Assembly: GCA_020028375.1 (NCBI GenBank)
Contig: JAHZNX010000157.1
Span: 1-7,107, forward strand
DNA length: 7,107 nucleotides
Direction of reading: 5' to 3'
Source: Betaproteobacteria bacterium
GTDB taxonomy: Bacteria > Pseudomonadota > Gammaproteobacteria > Burkholderiales > SG8-41
Of this stretch, positions 1 through 5,495 are shown in pieces. Under the pieces are notes generated by a model, which saw only the letters and a list, made by a program, of their open reading frames with translations, searched no databases and was not told the DNA's origin. Position numbers and translations under genes: made by a program. Positions within the stretch are counted from its first letter, which is position 1, and each line of letters starts with the position of its first letter.

Positions 1-45
1 TCGTCAGCCCCTTCGACTTCGCTCAGGACAGGCGTCAGTCGTCAC
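1..45 (-). repeat. 45-bp dispersed repeat, copy 1 (inverted relative to copy 2)
   Basis: This stretch is the exact reverse complement of 3611-3655. Read on the minus strand it begins within the stop codon of the cytochrome c gene and continues downstream of it, so it has the same position relative to its gene as copy 2. The core reads CCTGTCCTGAGCGAAGTCGA on the minus strand. From memory, closely similar short elements are scattered between genes in many environmental bacterial assemblies and leave PFDFAQDR- or ACPERSRRG-like peptides in translated databases. It lies at the very edge of the window, so its outer flank cannot be seen. Function is unknown; no strong terminator hairpin with a T tract is visible. 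Confidence 0.9.
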
Positions 46-368
46 TAGTACTTGGTGACGAGTCCGCGCTGGCTCGAATAGTAGGCGGCGAGGTCCTCGA
101 CGTCGCGCTGCGAGAGATTCGCGACGAGGGGCGCCATGACCGGGCTCTTGCGCGCGCCCGACTTGTAGTCCGTCAGCGCCTTCAGCAGGTAATCGTAGTG
201 CTGGCCCGCGATCTTCGGGAAATCGGGCGCCGGGCTGTTGCCATCCGGGCCGTGGCACGCGACGCAGGTCTGGGATTTCCTCTTGCCGGCATCGGCGTCG
301 CCGGCAAGCGCGGGCGCGCTCGCCGCGATGGTCAGGGTGCACGCGGCAACGAGGATTCTGTTCATCAT
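45..368 (-). CDS. Periplasmic class I cytochrome c (cytochrome c4/c553-like single haem)
   Basis: A 107-residue monohaem c-type cytochrome, expected to carry electrons in the periplasm. The N-terminus is a Sec signal peptide (MMNRILVAACTLTIAASAPALA) with a probable cleavage site after residue 22. The haem-attachment motif CVACH spans residues 35-39, and Met79 in KSPVMAP is the likely distal haem ligand. The C-terminal LSQRDVEDLAAYYSSQ helix is typical of the family. The start at 368 is supported by GAGG about six bases upstream, overlapping the stop of the preceding gene; the ATG at 365 is an alternative. It follows the second cytochrome by 8 bp and is its paralogue (shared GQH..YL.KAL..YK.G pattern), so the two are probably translated from one mRNA. 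The electron partner is not identifiable. It is intact. Confidence 0.9.
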   Translation of the reverse strand: MMNRILVAACTLTIAASAPALAGDADAGKRKSQTCVACHGPDGNSPAPDFPKIAGQHYDYLLKALTDYKSGARKSPVMAPLVANLSQRDVEDLAAYYSSQRGLVTKY

Positions 369-376
369 GGTTATCC

Positions 377-670
377 TCACTTGGCCGCGGACTTCATGGA
401 ATCGGAGGCGTAATACGCCGCGAGGTCGGCCATGTCTTGATCCGACAGTCCCGCCGCGATCGCGCGCATCGTCGGGTGGGTGCGGTTGCCGGCCTTGTAT
501 TCCTGCAGCGCCTTGACGAGGTAGGCGGCGTGCTGGCCGCCGAGCTTGGGCACGTGGTAGACCTCGGGAAACACGGTCTTGTAGCCCCCGATGCCGTGGC
601 AGCCGATGCACATCGAGGTCTTCTTCTTGCCCGCGGCCGGATCGCCTTCGGCCGCCGGCGCGCCATCGGC
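377..670 (-). pseudogene. Class I cytochrome c, mature domain without start codon or signal peptide
   Basis: The 97 residues read from just after an in-frame TGA look like a mature monohaem cytochrome c: an ADGAPAAEGDPAAGKKK leader, CIGCH at residues 21-25, Met68 in THPTMRA as probable distal ligand, and LSDQDMADLAAYY near the end. Nothing upstream allows export. There is no ATG, GTG, TTG or CTG between the TauE stop (671-673) and the haem motif except the ATG directly before the first haem cysteine (613), and none of the three minus-strand frames encodes a signal peptide here. Cytochromes c need Sec export for haem attachment, so as written the product cannot mature. The domain starts exactly where signal cleavage would leave it, which points to loss of the start and signal peptide rather than to a cytoplasmic protein. 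Family assignment is firm; whether the gene is truly broken or misassembled is open. Confidence 0.8.
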
Positions 671-931
671 TCACTCGGTAACCGTTTCCCGCGCCGCCGG
701 CATGCCTTGCGCGCGATAGCCACGCAGCATCGCGCGTATGATAATGATGCCGCCGACGAGCAACGCGAGCACCAGGAACGCGAAACTGATGGACTGCAAC
801 CACGCCATGGTCTGCGGCGCAAGGTCCATCCGGCCGAGCTGCGTGAGGTAGACCGGCACCACCAGGCCGCGGCTGACCGCCACGATCAGCATGATCGCGG
901 CCATCACGACCTTGATCATGAAGGGTTTCAC
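671..931 (-). pseudogene. C-terminal fragment of the TauE/SafE permease (separate frame)
   Basis: As written this frame gives an 86-residue peptide from a GTG at 931, with two hydrophobic helices (about 6-26 and 43-67) and a basic tail. I read it as the missing C-terminal part of the adjacent TauE/SafE gene, not an independent protein. Extending the frame upstream to 943 adds GTTF, giving GTTFVKPFMIKVVMAAIMLI; from memory, TauE/SafE homologues end with an equivalent segment (IGTTYVKPYMIKxVM followed by LIVAVSRG). It overlaps the N-terminal piece by 4 bp in another frame, and the change of frame coincides with a missing internal block. Its TGA is directly followed by the cytochrome domain in the same frame. 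If the bulk TauE sequence were restored it would supply the last transmembrane pair. Confidence 0.7.
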
Positions 932-1698
932 GAAGGTGGTACCGAAGCGCCCAGCACGTACATCATGCCCGGCACGCCGATGAAGCCGCCGACCGCGATC
1001 GTGGACGCCAGCAAGCCGGTCGCGAAACCGAGCGGCAACGTGAACAGGGCCGACACCCGGATGTTGGCCGTCTTGAAATGCATCATGGTTCCGGGGATCT
1101 CCACCGACTGCACCCAGCGCGCCAGCGGCGACGCCTGTTCGCGCGCATCGGTTTCGCCCGAGCGATAGACTTTGAGCGCATCGCGCAGCACAATAGCGCC
1201 GACGATAGCCAGCACGACGACGAAGGCAAGGCTCACGTACAAGTTCGATCCGGCTTCACCGAAGTCCTGCTTGATCTGGTTCTGAAAGTCGGCACCGACC
1301 CACACGCCGACGGAAGCCGAAGCCGCCATCACCAGGCCCAGCTTGACGTCAACCTGGCCGAATTTGTGGCGCCGGTGGGCGCCGACCAGCGCCTTGGGAA
1401 ACTTGTGGCACAGGTTGCTCGCCACCGCGACGACGCCCGGCACCCCCATGCTCATCATGGCCGGCGTCAGCACGAACGCGCCGCCCGATCCGATGAACGC
1501 GGTGAATGCGCCGTGCGCAAACGAGAACACGAACGCCGCGATTACCGGCAGAGCCGGGTACCAGCCATCGGTGCGCGTGAAGGCCGCCAGAATCTCCCGT
1601 TCGTACATATACAGCAGAAGATAGAGCGAGCCTGAGACGATGCCTGATGCGATCAACTGCGGATAGGGTTTGGAGCGTTCCACGCCATTCGGCCTCAC
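928..1698 (-). pseudogene. TauE/SafE (sulfite exporter-type) permease, N-terminal part, frame lost near 943
   Basis: A multi-spanning inner-membrane permease of the TauE/SafE (formerly DUF81) family, whose members move sulfite, sulfoacetate or other small organic anions. About six hydrophobic segments are visible, among them residues 49-73, 119-137 and 152-175. Conserved family blocks are IGSGGAFVLTPAMMSMGVPG, SNLCHKFPKALVGAHRRHK and TIAVGGFIGVPGMMYVLGAS. The frame runs native-looking to about residue 252 and then ends with four unrelated residues and a stop at 928-930, while the family C-terminus continues in another frame from about 943. The substrate is not deducible. The start is uncertain: GTG at 1698 would be almost leaderless behind TATGAT at 1704-1709; GTG at 1683 (VERSKPYPQ) has AGG about nine bases upstream and is equally plausible. 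Likely first gene of an operon with the two cytochromes. Confidence 0.82.
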
Positions 1699-1703
1699 AC
1701 CGA

Positions 1704-1712
1704 ATCATAGCA
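1704..1712 (-). promoter_or_regulatory. Candidate extended -10 promoter for the TauE/cytochrome operon
   Basis: On the minus strand the sequence reads TGCTATGAT, a TGn-extended -10 with one mismatch to TATAAT, ending five bases before GTG 1698. No convincing -35 is seen, which fits an extended -10 element. Transcription would begin near 1696-1698, so GTG 1698 would be leaderless, or GTG 1683 would have a leader of about 14 nt. Confidence 0.4.
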
Positions 1713-1741
1713 AATGCGCGGCGACCGCACGTCCGCGCCGC

Positions 1742-1747
1742 TATAAT
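1742..1747 (+). promoter_or_regulatory. Candidate -10 box (TATAAT) for the adenosyltransferase/sigma operon
   Basis: A perfect TATAAT in otherwise GC-rich sequence, 13 bp before ATG 1761. No recognisable -35 lies 16-18 bp upstream. Start of transcription would be around 1753-1755, leaving a leader of only about 7 nt before ATG 1761. Another ATG (1746) overlaps the box and could not be transcribed from it. Confidence 0.45.
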
Positions 1748-1760
1748 GAGCGCTCCCGCA

Positions 1761-2312
1761 ATGGCCCACCGCCTCACGAAAATCTACACCCGCACCGGCG
1801 ACGGCGGCACGACCGGCCTCGCCGATCGCTCGCGCGTTCCGAAGGATGCACCGCGCATCGAGGCGATCGGCGCCGTGGACGAGCTGAACAGCACGCTCGG
1901 CGTGTTGCTCGCGGAAGCCCTCCCGGACGCGCTGCGCGCCAGTCTCGATGGTGTCCAGAACGACCTTTTCGACCTCGGCGGGGAACTGAGCGTTCCCGGC
2001 CACGCCATCATGAGCAAGTCCCACGTCGAGCGGCTCGAACGCGATCTCGACCACTTCAACGCCGATCTTTCTCCGCTCCGGGACTTCATCCTCCCCGGTG
2101 GCTCGCGCGCGGCGGCGCTCGCCCACGCCGCCCGCACGGTGTGCCGCCGCGCGGAACGGCGGCTCACCACGCTTGCCCGAAAACAGAAAGTCGCGCCGGC
2201 GCTGCGGAGCTATCTCAACCGTCTTTCCGACCTCCTCTTCGTCATCGCGCGCGCTCTCAACCGGGCGGCAGGCCGCCCGGACGTGCTGTGGCAGCAGGGA
2301 AAGAACCGGTGA
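1761..2312 (+). CDS. PduO-type cob(I)alamin adenosyltransferase (ATR)
   Basis: Transfers the adenosyl group of ATP to cob(I)alamin to make adenosylcobalamin; a cytoplasmic trimer in characterised relatives. The 183-residue protein is full length. It has the N-terminal ATP-binding TKIYTRTGDGGTTGL (residues 6-20), the IEAIGAVDELNS block (33-44), FILPGGSRAAALAHAARTVC (109-128), the CRRAERR motif (128-134) and the YLNRLSDLLFVIAR helix (151-164), all characteristic of the family. ATG 1761 is chosen because family members start M(A)xRLTKIYTRTGD; ATG 1746 would add five residues (MSAPA) but overlaps the TATAAT box. No good Shine-Dalgarno is present, as expected if the mRNA is nearly leaderless. The TGA stop overlaps the GTG start of the sigma factor, so the two are likely translationally coupled. 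No lesion is seen. A BtuF-like gene in this window serves the same cofactor. Confidence 0.95.
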   Translation: MAHRLTKIYTRTGDGGTTGLADRSRVPKDAPRIEAIGAVDELNSTLGVLLAEALPDALRASLDGVQNDLFDLGGELSVPGHAIMSKSHVERLERDLDHFNADLSPLRDFILPGGSRAAALAHAARTVCRRAERRLTTLARKQKVAPALRSYLNRLSDLLFVIARALNRAAGRPDVLWQQGKNR

Positions 2313-2890
2313 ATCGCCCCGCTCCCGACGCCCTGGCTGCCCGGCTCGCCGAGCTGCTGGCCCAGGCGGCACTCAAGAACCAGCGGGCTTTTGCCGATCT
2401 CTACCGGCTGACCTCACCGAAACTGTACGGGGTCGCGCTACGTATATTGAGGAGACAGGACTGGGCCGAGGAGGTCCTGCAGGAATGCTACGTCAGCATC
2501 TGGAACCATGCCGGTAATTACGCCGTCCAGAAGAGCGCGCCGCTCACCTGGATGACCAGCATCGTGCGCAACCGTTCGCTCGACTGGCTGCGCCGGCCCC
2601 GGCAGGAGGCGACAGGGGAGGAATACGACATCGCGGCGGAGGCGTGGCAGGACGACTCGCCGGGGCCGATGGAGCACCTCTTGGCCTCCAGCGAGGCAGC
2701 CGCCCTGGCACGCTGCCTGCAGCAGCTGGAAGGGAAGCAGCGGCAGAGCATCATGCTCGCGTTCTTCCACGGATTGAGCCATTCGGAGCTCGCGGGCCAC
2801 ATGCAGCAGCCGCTCGGCACGGTGAAGACCTGGGTCCGCCGCGGCCTCGAACGCCTCAAAGGCTGCCTCGGCGCGGCCGCCGGAACGTGA
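2309..2890 (+). CDS. ECF-family RNA polymerase sigma factor (SigK/RskA-partner type)
   Basis: A 193-residue alternative sigma factor that would direct RNA polymerase to a small regulon when freed from its anti-sigma factor. Region sigma2 spans about residues 28-97, including AFADLYRLTSPKLYGVALRI, DWAEEVLQECYVSIW (core RNA polymerase binding) and TWMTSIVRNRSLDWLRR (-10 recognition). A variable acidic linker (about 98-130) leads to sigma4 at about 135-186, whose helix-turn-helix is LSHSELAGHMQQPLGTVKTW (157-176). GTG 2309 is chosen because it overlaps the upstream stop (GTGA) and has AGGGA about nine bases before it; the open frame further upstream is out-of-frame adenosyltransferase sequence. 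The anti-sigma gene follows after 10 bp. Such pairs usually autoregulate, but no matching promoter motif was identified. Confidence 0.94.
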   Translation: MNRPAPDALAARLAELLAQAALKNQRAFADLYRLTSPKLYGVALRILRRQDWAEEVLQECYVSIWNHAGNYAVQKSAPLTWMTSIVRNRSLDWLRRPRQEATGEEYDIAAEAWQDDSPGPMEHLLASSEAAALARCLQQLEGKQRQSIMLAFFHGLSHSELAGHMQQPLGTVKTWVRRGLERLKGCLGAAAGT

Positions 2891-2900
2891 ACTAGGGAAA

Positions 2901-3614
2901 ATGGCCACCTACAGAGATCCGCAACTGCGCGACAGGCTCGCCGCCGAATACGTGGTGGGAACGCTGCGCGGCCGCGCCCGCGCGCGCTTCGACGCGCTGC
3001 AGCGCTACGACCCGGAGCTGCGGCGGATCGTCGCGGAGTGGGAGGCGCGTTTGACTCCGCTTGCCGCGGCGGCCGGCGAGATCGCGCCGCCGGCGCGCCT
3101 CTGGCACGCGGTGGCAAAGCGCATTACCGGGGCCGCGCGCGGCCCCGGCGCTTGGGGGGGTCTCGCGTTCTGGCGCGGGCTGGCGGTCACCAGCACCGCG
3201 TTCGTGCTGATCCTCGCCGCCTTCATCGGCGTCGCGCCGCGCCCGGAGCCGCCGATGGCGATGGTCGCCGTGATGAACGATGACCGGGGGCAGCCCGCTC
3301 TGGTGGTATCGTGGCCGCCGATGAAGGCGATGCGCGACCCCTACGTCCGGGTCAAGGTCGTCCAGGAGCATCCCGTCATGGCGCCCGGCACGACTTGGGA
3401 AATGTGGATGCTGCCCGGAGCCAAGGACGCGCCGGTCTCGCTGGGGCTGATCAGCACCGACTCCGATCAGACCATGAGGCTCCGGCCCGCGCTCGCGAGC
3501 AGGATGGAGGGCGCGTGGGGGCTGGCGATGAGCGTCGAGCCCAAGGGCGGCTCGCCTACAGGGGCACCGACCGGTCCGGTGATCTTCAGGGGGCAATGCG
3601 TCAAGATTCTGTGA
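2901..3614 (+). CDS. RskA-like membrane anti-sigma factor
   Basis: Predicted to hold the neighbouring ECF sigma factor inactive at the inner membrane and release it after a periplasmic signal. Of its 237 residues, about 1-88 are cytoplasmic, starting with the anti-sigma domain YRDPQLRDRLAAEYVVGTLR and the YDPELRRIVAEWEARLTPLA block; residues 92-112 form one transmembrane helix (FVLILAAFIGVA); the rest is a periplasmic RskA-type domain (ALVVSWPP, TTWEMWMLPGAKDAPVSLG, GAWGLAMSVEPKGGSPTG). There is no HxxxCxxC zinc motif, so it is the RskA class rather than the ZAS class. ATG 2901 has AGGGA close upstream. The stop codon lies within the 45-bp repeat. It appears intact. The inducing signal is unknown; in known relatives regulated proteolysis releases the sigma factor. 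Confidence 0.9.
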   Translation: MATYRDPQLRDRLAAEYVVGTLRGRARARFDALQRYDPELRRIVAEWEARLTPLAAAAGEIAPPARLWHAVAKRITGAARGPGAWGGLAFWRGLAVTSTAFVLILAAFIGVAPRPEPPMAMVAVMNDDRGQPALVVSWPPMKAMRDPYVRVKVVQEHPVMAPGTTWEMWMLPGAKDAPVSLGLISTDSDQTMRLRPALASRMEGAWGLAMSVEPKGGSPTGAPTGPVIFRGQCVKIL

Positions 3615-3655
3615 CGACTGACGCCTGTCCTGAGCGAAGTCGAAGGGGCTGACGA
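3611..3655 (+). repeat. 45-bp dispersed repeat, copy 2, with near-perfect 13-bp flanking direct repeats
   Basis: Exact inverted copy of 1-45. It contains the anti-sigma TGA stop (3612-3614) and ends ten bases before the DM13 start. Within and just beyond it, TGACGACTGACGC (3612-3624) recurs as TGACGACCGACGC (3650-3662), 12 of 13 identical, with a 38-bp period and a core of about 25 bp between. This repeat-core-repeat layout resembles either a small insertion with a duplicated target or one unit of a tandem array. It occupies the position where a Shine-Dalgarno for the DM13 gene would be expected. Confidence 0.9.
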
Positions 3656-3665
3656 CCGACGCATC

Positions 3666-4151
3666 ATGAAGAAATCGATCATTATTTTCGTAATCGGGGG
3701 GTTGTTGGGCACGGCGGCGGGATTCGCGCTCGGAATCTTCGTCTATCCCTATATCTTTCTGGCGGACATCGTTGCTGCGGACAAGGTGGAGGACAAGGCG
3801 GCGCGAACGATCGTTGCGACCGGCATGTTCATCCATGCCAATCCCCGGGATCCCATCCACTACGGCAAGGGCAAACTCGCCGTGTACCAGGACCTCGTGC
3901 ACCTCGACAGCGACTTCGAGGTCGGACCGGGGCCCAAGTTCCACGTCTACCTCGTGCCGGAGGCGAACGTCGTCCCCTCCACGAATGTCTCCCGCACCAT
4001 GTACGTCGACCTCGGACGGCTCAAAGCCTTCAAGGGCAGCCAGAACTACCCGGTGCCCGCCGGCGTGGACCTGAGGAAGTACGGCAGCGTCGTGATCTGG
4101 TGCGAGCAGTTCGGCGTGCTGATCTCCCCTGCTGCCCTGAAGTTCCAATGA
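3666..4151 (+). CDS. Membrane-anchored DM13-domain protein
   Basis: A 161-residue protein with an N-terminal hydrophobic helix (about 4-33, after MKKS), which is either an uncleaved anchor or a signal sequence, so the rest should be periplasmic. Residues about 52-158 match the DM13 domain: TGMFIHANPRDPIHYGKGK, VHLDSDFEVGPGPKFHVYLV, VDLGRLKAFKGSQNYPVPAG and a terminal SVVIWCEQFGVLISPA. The domain's conserved cysteine is Cys146. DM13 has been proposed, from domain analysis, to act in redox or electron transfer; this is not established for this protein. ATG 3666 is the only start giving the membrane helix; no clear Shine-Dalgarno precedes it because the 45-bp repeat is inserted there. Its stop overlaps the next start (ATGA), so the next gene is coupled to it. 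Confidence 0.88.
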   Translation: MKKSIIIFVIGGLLGTAAGFALGIFVYPYIFLADIVAADKVEDKAARTIVATGMFIHANPRDPIHYGKGKLAVYQDLVHLDSDFEVGPGPKFHVYLVPEANVVPSTNVSRTMYVDLGRLKAFKGSQNYPVPAGVDLRKYGSVVIWCEQFGVLISPAALKFQ

Positions 4152-4537
4152 ACATCAGGCACACCGGCGGCTGCCACTGCGGCCGGGTGCGCTTCGAGGT
4201 GCTGGCACCCGCGCGGATCCGAGTGTCGGAGTGCAACTGCTCGATCTGCAGCAAGTCCGGCTACCTGCACCTGGTGGTTCCCGCCGATCGGTTCACGCTT
4301 CTGAGCGGCCGCGAAACGTTGACCTCCTACACCTTCAACACCGGCGTCGCAAGACACCTGTTCTGCTCGGTGTGCGGCATCAAGTCCTTCTACGTGCCGC
4401 GCTCGCACCCGGACGGGTTCAGCGTCAACGCGCGCTGCCTCGACCCCGGTACCGTCGAGGACATGGTGATCACGCAGACCGACGGGCGGAACTGGGAAAA
4501 GCAGTATCCCGCGGGGCGCGGCGAGTTTCGCGAATAA
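4148..4537 (+). CDS. GFA-family (glutathione-dependent formaldehyde-activating enzyme-like) zinc protein
   Basis: A 129-residue cytoplasmic protein of the GFA/CENP-V fold. The zinc-binding cysteines are all present: GGCHCGRVRFE (Cys9, Cys11), ECNCSICSKSG (Cys29, Cys31, Cys34) and LFCSVCGIKSFY (Cys73, Cys76). Length matches the family. The founding member, Gfa of Paracoccus denitrificans, was described as speeding formation of S-hydroxymethylglutathione, but most relatives have no demonstrated reaction, so the substrate should be left open. The start is fixed by its ATGA overlap with the DM13 stop. It is the last gene of the plus-strand run and ends 24 bp from the convergent BtuF-like gene. 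No sign of damage. Confidence 0.92.
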   Translation: MNIRHTGGCHCGRVRFEVLAPARIRVSECNCSICSKSGYLHLVVPADRFTLLSGRETLTSYTFNTGVARHLFCSVCGIKSFYVPRSHPDGFSVNARCLDPGTVEDMVITQTDGRNWEKQYPAGRGEFRE

Positions 4538-4543
4538 GAGCTG

Positions 4544-4573
4544 AACCGCACGGGGAAGCGGCTATTTGCGGTT
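4544..4573. terminator. Weak inverted repeat between convergent genes
   Basis: AACCGCA (4544-4550) and TGCGGTT (4567-4573) are perfect 7-bp arms around a 16-nt loop, placed between the GFA and BtuF stops; the right arm lies in the last BtuF codons. There is no T tract on either strand, so a role in termination is only a possibility. Confidence 0.22.
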
Positions 4574-5455
4574 GCGTCGTACTTCATCCAGCGCGGAGCA
4601 CACCGCCCGCGCCCCCTCCACGATGCGCGGCGTCTGGCGCTGGATGTGGTCGGGATTGATATGGAAGGCCGGTAACCCGCGCAGCGGCTCCACCGCCGTC
4701 TCGCGCCAGCGAGCAGCAAATTCCTGCTCCCCGCCCGCCGAGCCGCCGCCGAGAACCACCTCGGGCTTCGCCGCGATGACCGCTTCCAGCGCGACGTTGG
4801 GTGTCAACTGGGCGACGTCCGCGAAGACGTTCTCGCCGCCACACAGCGCGATCACGTCGCTGATCATGTGCGCGCCGTTCACGGTGAGCAGCGGCCGGTG
4901 CCAGATCAGGTAGAACACGCGCACCTTGCCCGCGCTCGCGTAGCGGCCGCGCAACGCGTGGATCTCCCGCTCGAACTCCGAGGCCGCCTTGCCGGCGGCG
5001 GGCGACGTGCCGGCCAGCGCGCCGATCGCGTTGAGCAGGCGCGGGATGTCCGCGAGCCGGGCCGGCTCGCTCACGAACGCCGGGTAGCCGAGGCCCTCCA
5101 GCCGCCCGACGTCGGCGGCGGAATTGCCGCTCTTCCACGCCAGGATGAGATCGGGCTTGAGCGCGGCAACGCGCTCGAAATCCACGCGCGCCGCATCGCC
5201 TACCTGCGGTATCTTGCGCGCGGCCGGCGGGTAGTCGCTGAAGCGCGCGACCCCGACGAGCCGCCCGCCCGCTCCTGCGGCGAACGCGAGCTCCGCAAGG
5301 CTCGGCGCGAGCGCCACGACGCGCTGCGCCGGCGCCGCGAGCGCGATTTTCTTGCCACGGTCATCGACAACCGAAACCGGCTGCGCAAACGCCGCGCCCG
5401 CGACGAGCAAGCCGGACGCGAACGCGAAGACGTACCGAGGGAGGCGAAGCGAAAC
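4562..5455 (-). CDS. btuF: BtuF-like periplasmic cobalamin-binding protein
   Basis: Substrate-binding protein for vitamin B12 uptake that would hand corrinoids to a BtuCD-type ABC importer, not encoded here. The helical-backbone fold is clear: QRVVALAPSLAELAFAAGAG, VGVARFSDYPPAARKIPQVG, ALKPDLILAWKSGN (the Trp aligns with the corrin-contacting Trp of E. coli BtuF), IALCGGENVFAD, and TPRIVEGARAVCSALDEV at the end. The cysteines in the last two blocks match the E. coli disulfide pair. The frame upstream encodes a good signal peptide (SLRLPRYVFAFASGLLVAGA, then AFA|Q), preceded by CAGGAG at 5465-5470; nine bases later, where the start codon belongs, lies GTT (5453-5455). The first accepted start is TTG 5410, which has no Shine-Dalgarno and truncates the signal peptide. 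I give the coding extent from 5455; the start itself is uncertain. It follows the cNMP gene closely. Confidence 0.85.
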   Translation of the reverse strand, partial: VSLRLPRYVFAFASGLLVAGAAFAQPVSVVDDRGKKIALAAPAQRVVALAPSLAELAFAAGAGGRLVGVARFSDYPPAARKIPQVGDAARVDFERVAALKPDLILAWKSGNSAADVGRLEGLGYPAFVSEPARLADIPRLLNAIGALAGTSPAAGKAASEFEREIHALRGRYASAGKVRVFYLIWHRPLLTVNGAHMISDVIALCGGENVFADVAQLTPNVALEAVIAAKPEVVLGGGSAGGEQEFAARWRETAVEPLRGLPAFHINPDHIQRQTPRIVEGARAVCSALDEVRRNRK

Positions 5456-5495
5456 GGCGGGGTACTCCTGAGCGGCGTCGCAGGGCTCTCGGCCC

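Noticed and set aside
1..45. Rho-independent terminator at the repeat.
   Set aside because: Only short CCT/AGG-type pairing is possible and no T tract follows on either strand.
377..613. A 78-residue cytochrome starting at ATG 613.
   Set aside because: That ATG directly precedes the first haem cysteine, leaving no signal peptide and cutting off the conserved leader.
671..673. TGA as selenocysteine or programmed read-through making a TauE-cytochrome fusion.
   Set aside because: The predicted orientation would place the haem domain in the cytoplasm, no SECIS-like hairpin was evident, and a missing start and signal peptide explains the layout better.
671..931. Independent small two-helix membrane protein.
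   Set aside because: Its sequence fits the C-terminus of TauE/SafE, and its upstream extension GTTF continues the match past its GTG.
437..1635. Long plus-strand open frames across the TauE and cytochrome region.
   Set aside because: Composition is Arg/His-rich and low complexity, with no family resemblance; the opposite strand encodes clear TauE and cytochrome blocks.
1670..2308. N-terminal extension of the sigma factor through the adenosyltransferase gene.
   Set aside because: The upstream part is an out-of-frame reading of the adenosyltransferase with Arg/Pro-rich sequence; GTG 2309 gives the normal ECF length.
1..3655. CRISPR array or composite transposon bounded by the inverted repeats.
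   Set aside because: There are only two copies 3.6 kb apart, no spacer series, and no transposase between them; the enclosed genes are ordinary chromosomal ones.
2892..4148. A 418-residue open frame on the minus strand.
   Set aside because: It is antisense to the RskA-like and DM13 genes, both with clear domains, and its own translation shows no recognisable domain; it is open only because of GC-rich codon structure.
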